This document shows positions 5,951 to 7,391 of a stretch of 7,391 nucleotides of DNA, in pieces. The notes beneath the pieces are model-generated. The model saw only the letters and a program-made list of their open reading frames with translations. It did not search any database and was not told the DNA's origin. Both the position numbers and the translations under genes were made by a program. The stretch's first letter is position 1; each line of letters opens with the position of its first letter. The DNA is from Hyphomicrobiales bacterium (GTDB lineage: Bacteria; Pseudomonadota; Alphaproteobacteria; Rhizobiales; S144-35), in the NCBI GenBank assembly GCA_015494185.1, contig WGBT01000351.1:1-7391 (forward strand), in the 5' to 3' direction.

Positions 5951-6720
5951 GGAATACCGTCACGATCTCCATCCAGCCGCCTGAAATTGCATATTTTCAG
6001 CAGGAAGCAGGCATATTGGCATGACCGGATATTTTTGCAATAAGGGCGGTGCGGCGGGCAGGACTGGCTGGCGCTAGCACCCACCGGGGTAATGGGGCTG
6101 ACAGCAGTGTTGGTGAGGCTTTTCCTATCCCTATTCCGATAATACCAGGGGAAATGAAATCGCCCTTTCCAGATTCCGGCCCGGCGGCGTTTGGCGAGGC
6201 TCTCAAGTGCCCGATATTCATCACTGTATTTTGTATAAGCAGCGGCCATACCAGCCATAACCATAGCTTCATTGAGATTGGTGATGGCGTTCCGTTTGCC
6301 AAATACCCAGCATTCGGCAAGTATTCGATTATAGCGATCATATCCGCGGCTTTGACACACCACCTTACCTTTGCGCAATAATTGTTGCAATTTTCGTGTA
6401 GCCATGCGGCCGCAGAAATAGCGCTTCCCTTTGCTGTTGCGGCAGAATTGATGCGATTCGGGAGCGTCTATGCCAACCAGCCGGACTTCAGTGCGTCCAA
6501 CATATAATGAATCGCCATCTATGACACGACCTCTGCCTTCGATATAGCCAAGACGCGCCACTTGGCCGAGCACGGCATTGGTAAAAAAGGCAATCGTACC
6601 AACAAAGACGGTAACCATCATGAGCCAGACCATTTTTTTGGGCAGGTTTGGGGACCGGCCCGGATGCAGGTTTTCACGGCTAATGCGCACGATCTCATTC
6701 ATATTCACAGAAACACTCAT
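5917..6720 (-). CDS. Membrane-anchored thermonuclease (SNase-like) with Excalibur domain
   Basis: The 267-residue protein has three parts. Residues 30-52 form a hydrophobic membrane anchor or signal segment after a basic N terminus. Residues 60-190 form a staphylococcal-nuclease (OB-fold) domain, which cleaves DNA and RNA using calcium. The key residues are present: Asp70 in I-D-G-D, Arg80, Asp85 and Glu88 in R-L-V-G-I-D-A-P-E, and Arg132 in D-R-Y-N-R, equivalent to Asp21, Arg35, Asp40, Glu43 and Arg87 of the classical enzyme. Residues 221-263 are a Cys-rich Excalibur domain ending in L-D-G-D-R-D-G-I-P-C-E, a calcium-binding loop found in extracytoplasmic proteins. The product should act outside the cytoplasm. 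The start is uncertain: the ATG at 6720 lacks its own Shine-Dalgarno, and Met7 and Met30 are in frame. Met30 would leave a classical signal peptide. The gene is lower in GC than hisA and the aminopeptidase, and replaces the front half of gluQ. Confidence 0.9.
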   Translation of the reverse strand: MSVSVNMNEIVRISRENLHPGRSPNLPKKMVWLMMVTVFVGTIAFFTNAVLGQVARLGYIEGRGRVIDGDSLYVGRTEVRLVGIDAPESHQFCRNSKGKRYFCGRMATRKLQQLLRKGKVVCQSRGYDRYNRILAECWVFGKRNAITNLNEAMVMAGMAAAYTKYSDEYRALESLAKRRRAGIWKGRFHFPWYYRNRDRKSLTNTAVSPITPVGASASQSCPPHRPYCKNIRSCQYACFLLKICNFRRLDGDRDGIPCENVCRRRCP

Positions 6721-6743
6721 ATAAAATACATGTGAAAAACCTC
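6717..6743 (-). promoter_or_regulatory. Upstream mini-ORF with Shine-Dalgarno, stop overlapping the nuclease start
   Basis: On the minus strand GAGG (6740-6743) lies 8 bases before an ATG (6729-6731) that encodes only Met-Tyr-Phe-Ile before TGA (6717-6719). The TGA overlaps the nuclease ATG as ATGA. The nuclease ATG itself is 19 bases from GAGG, too far for direct use. Ribosomes may reach the nuclease by termination-reinitiation. If the true start is Met7 or Met30, this would be coincidence. Confidence 0.3.
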
Positions 6744-6813
6744 GCTTTTTATTAATAATTCCTATGTGTATTCATGAGAATCGCCCATTAATTCTACGGT
6801 TAACACCTAGGAT

Positions 6814-6858
6814 TTTCTGAATTTTACTTTCTTTTGTTCAGAAAGCACGGAACGTGCT
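6814..6858 (+). other. Two adjacent hairpins ahead of a strong ribosome site
   Basis: TTTCTGAA (6814-6821) pairs perfectly with TTCAGAAA (6837-6844) across a 15-base loop. AGCACG (6844-6849) pairs with CGTGCT (6853-6858) across the loop GAA. The two stems share base 6844. They sit directly before GGAGG at 6869, so they could be part of an RNA leader, or protein-binding sites in DNA. Confidence 0.35.
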
Positions 6859-6868
6859 AATCTCAAAT

Positions 6869-6904
6869 GGAGGAAAGTGAATGGGAAAGAAAAAAGCAGG
6901 TTAA
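6869..6904 (+). CDS. Seven-codon ORF (Met-Gly-Lys-Lys-Lys-Ala-Gly) with a perfect Shine-Dalgarno
   Basis: GGAGG at 6869-6873 is followed after seven bases by ATG at 6881 and then TAA at 6902-6904. The peptide is very short and Lys-rich. The ribosome site is the best in the window and is out of keeping with an empty spacer. It could be a leader peptide, a tiny toxin-like or regulatory peptide, or a chance match. The esterase start is 280 bases further on, which is long for a simple leader. A 54-codon frame starting at ATG 6867 overlaps it in another frame and has no ribosome site. Confidence 0.25.
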
Positions 6905-6926
6905 AACTTGCATGTTGGCGACTTGT

Positions 6927-6971
6927 CTTATAGATTTCCTCATCCTTCCGCTCTGCGTGGAAATCTATAGG
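6927..6971. repeat. 11-bp perfect inverted repeat (hairpin)
   Basis: TATAGATTTCC (6929-6939) and GGAAATCTATA (6959-6969) are perfect inverted copies around a 19-base loop. One further wobble pair and one C-G pair extend the stem to 13. It is not followed by a T run on either strand, so it is not an obvious terminator. It may be an RNA structure or the paired ends of a small element. Confidence 0.45.
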
Positions 6972-7102
6972 CAGGTGCTATACGTTGATGGCCTTTCAGC
7001 CCTGGCACTACTAACTGGTTCCGGTCTGTAAACAGATCGCGCATGAAAAACTGCCCTGAAAGATGAATGCCGCATATTTTGAGGCACCGGATCATATCTT
7101 TG

Positions 7103-7135
7103 CTCCCCAACCAGAAGTAAAGGGGAGATTTCTTC
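7103..7135 (+). terminator. Terminator-like stem ahead of the esterase gene
   Basis: CTCCCC (7103-7108) pairs with GGGGAG (7122-7127) across a 13-base loop and is followed by ATTTCTTC. The stem is short and the T run is interrupted. It could end a small plus-strand transcript from the spacer before the esterase, 59 bases downstream. Confidence 0.25.
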
Positions 7136-7185
7136 AAGAACAACCACTAGTTAATATAAATCTTTTGATTTGAAAGCGATTTTTC

Positions 7186-7391
7186 ATGTCCAGCAAAAGC
7201 AAAACCCTTGAGGGCCCCCGCGCGGCCGCCTTGAAAACACCGGTCAAACAACTGATCGTTTTGCTTCATGGTTATGGTGCCGATGGGCAGGATCTGTTTC
7301 CGCTGCACCGGCTGTGGCAACCAATCCTGCCCCACGCTGTCTTCATTGCGCCCAATGCACCTGAACCCTGTGCCCTCAATCCAATGGGCTA
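7186..7391 (+). CDS. Phospholipase/carboxylesterase, alpha/beta hydrolase (partial, runs off the end)
   Basis: Only the first 68 codons lie in the window. After a polar start (Met-Ser-Ser-Lys-Ser-Lys), residues 21-34 read K-Q-L-I-V-L-L-H-G-Y-G-A-D-G. This is the first core beta strand and oxyanion-hole loop of the Abhydrolase_2 (PF02230-type) esterases, followed by Q-D-L. Residues 52-64, with V-F-I-A-P-N-A-P-E-P-C, match the next strand and loop in alphaproteobacterial members. The catalytic Ser, Asp and His lie beyond the window. These enzymes are soluble serine hydrolases acting on short acyl esters or lysophospholipids; the true substrate cannot be told. The ATG at 7186 is preceded by a weak GAAAG ribosome site. 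The gene is transcribed away from the thermonuclease and is separated from it by the AT-rich spacer. Confidence 0.85.
   Translation, partial: MSSKSKTLEGPRAAALKTPVKQLIVLLHGYGADGQDLFPLHRLWQPILPHAVFIAPNAPEPCALNPMG

Larger units (their letters stand above)
6721..7185. other. 465-bp AT-rich spacer with hairpins and no recognisable protein gene
   Basis: This gap between the divergent thermonuclease and esterase genes is strongly AT-rich at its left end, about one quarter to one third GC by hand count of 6721-6840. It holds three hairpins, a seven-codon ORF with a perfect ribosome site and a terminator-like stem, listed separately. Other open frames (54 codons at 6867-7031, 36 codons at 7063-7173 and longer minus-strand ones) have no recognisable sequence and no suitable ribosome site. 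I see no tRNA, transposase fragment or gluQ N-terminal remnant here. Confidence 0.5.

Noticed and set aside
6867..7031. 54-codon plus-strand frame with a hydrophobic middle (possible small membrane protein)
   Set aside because: No ribosome site before its ATG; the nearby GGAGG is placed for the ATG at 6881 in another frame. No family recognised.
6940..7147. Two overlapping minus-strand frames of 60-67 codons in the spacer
   Set aside because: They overlap each other in different frames, have no ribosome site that I can see, and contain no recognisable motif or gluQ remnant.

Overview
The window looks like chromosomal DNA of an alphaproteobacterium. The protein families point that way: a Rhizobiales-style TadD-like TPR lipoprotein, a short-N-domain M17 aminopeptidase, a GluQ-type tRNA-Asp synthetase relic, a thermonuclease with a C-terminal Excalibur domain, and an Abhydrolase_2 esterase. 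No genus can be assigned from sequence alone. Most genes are moderately GC-rich. The right third is clearly less so, and 6721-7180 is locally very AT-rich.

Left part (1-1640): a small SinR-like/Cas2-fold protein on the minus strand (141-467) diverges from hisA (692-1438). The 224-bp gap between them carries a perfect 8-bp inverted repeat just upstream of hisA. hisA has no other his gene beside it here and ends in a strong hairpin.

Middle (1641-4510): an exported gluzincin-type metalloprotease (plus strand) and an M17 leucyl aminopeptidase (minus strand) converge and share a 4-base TTAG overlap at their stop codons. A 450-bp divergent gap with one imperfect palindrome separates the aminopeptidase from the next gene.

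Right part (4511-7391): a TadD-like TPR lipoprotein (plus strand) is followed on the minus strand by the C-terminal third to half of gluQ (glutamyl-Q tRNA-Asp synthetase). Its N-terminal half is absent; in its place sits a membrane-anchored thermonuclease with an Excalibur domain, whose 3' end runs into the gluQ relic. After the thermonuclease comes a 465-bp AT-rich spacer with several hairpins and a seven-codon ORF behind a perfect Shine-Dalgarno. The window ends inside an esterase/phospholipase gene.

The genes do not form one pathway; most look like single-gene units. The best candidates for something unusual are the nuclease-into-gluQ junction and the structured AT-rich spacer next to it. 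I see no CRISPR array, tRNA, rRNA, transposase or complete mobile element. Evidence for a wholly new system is weak.
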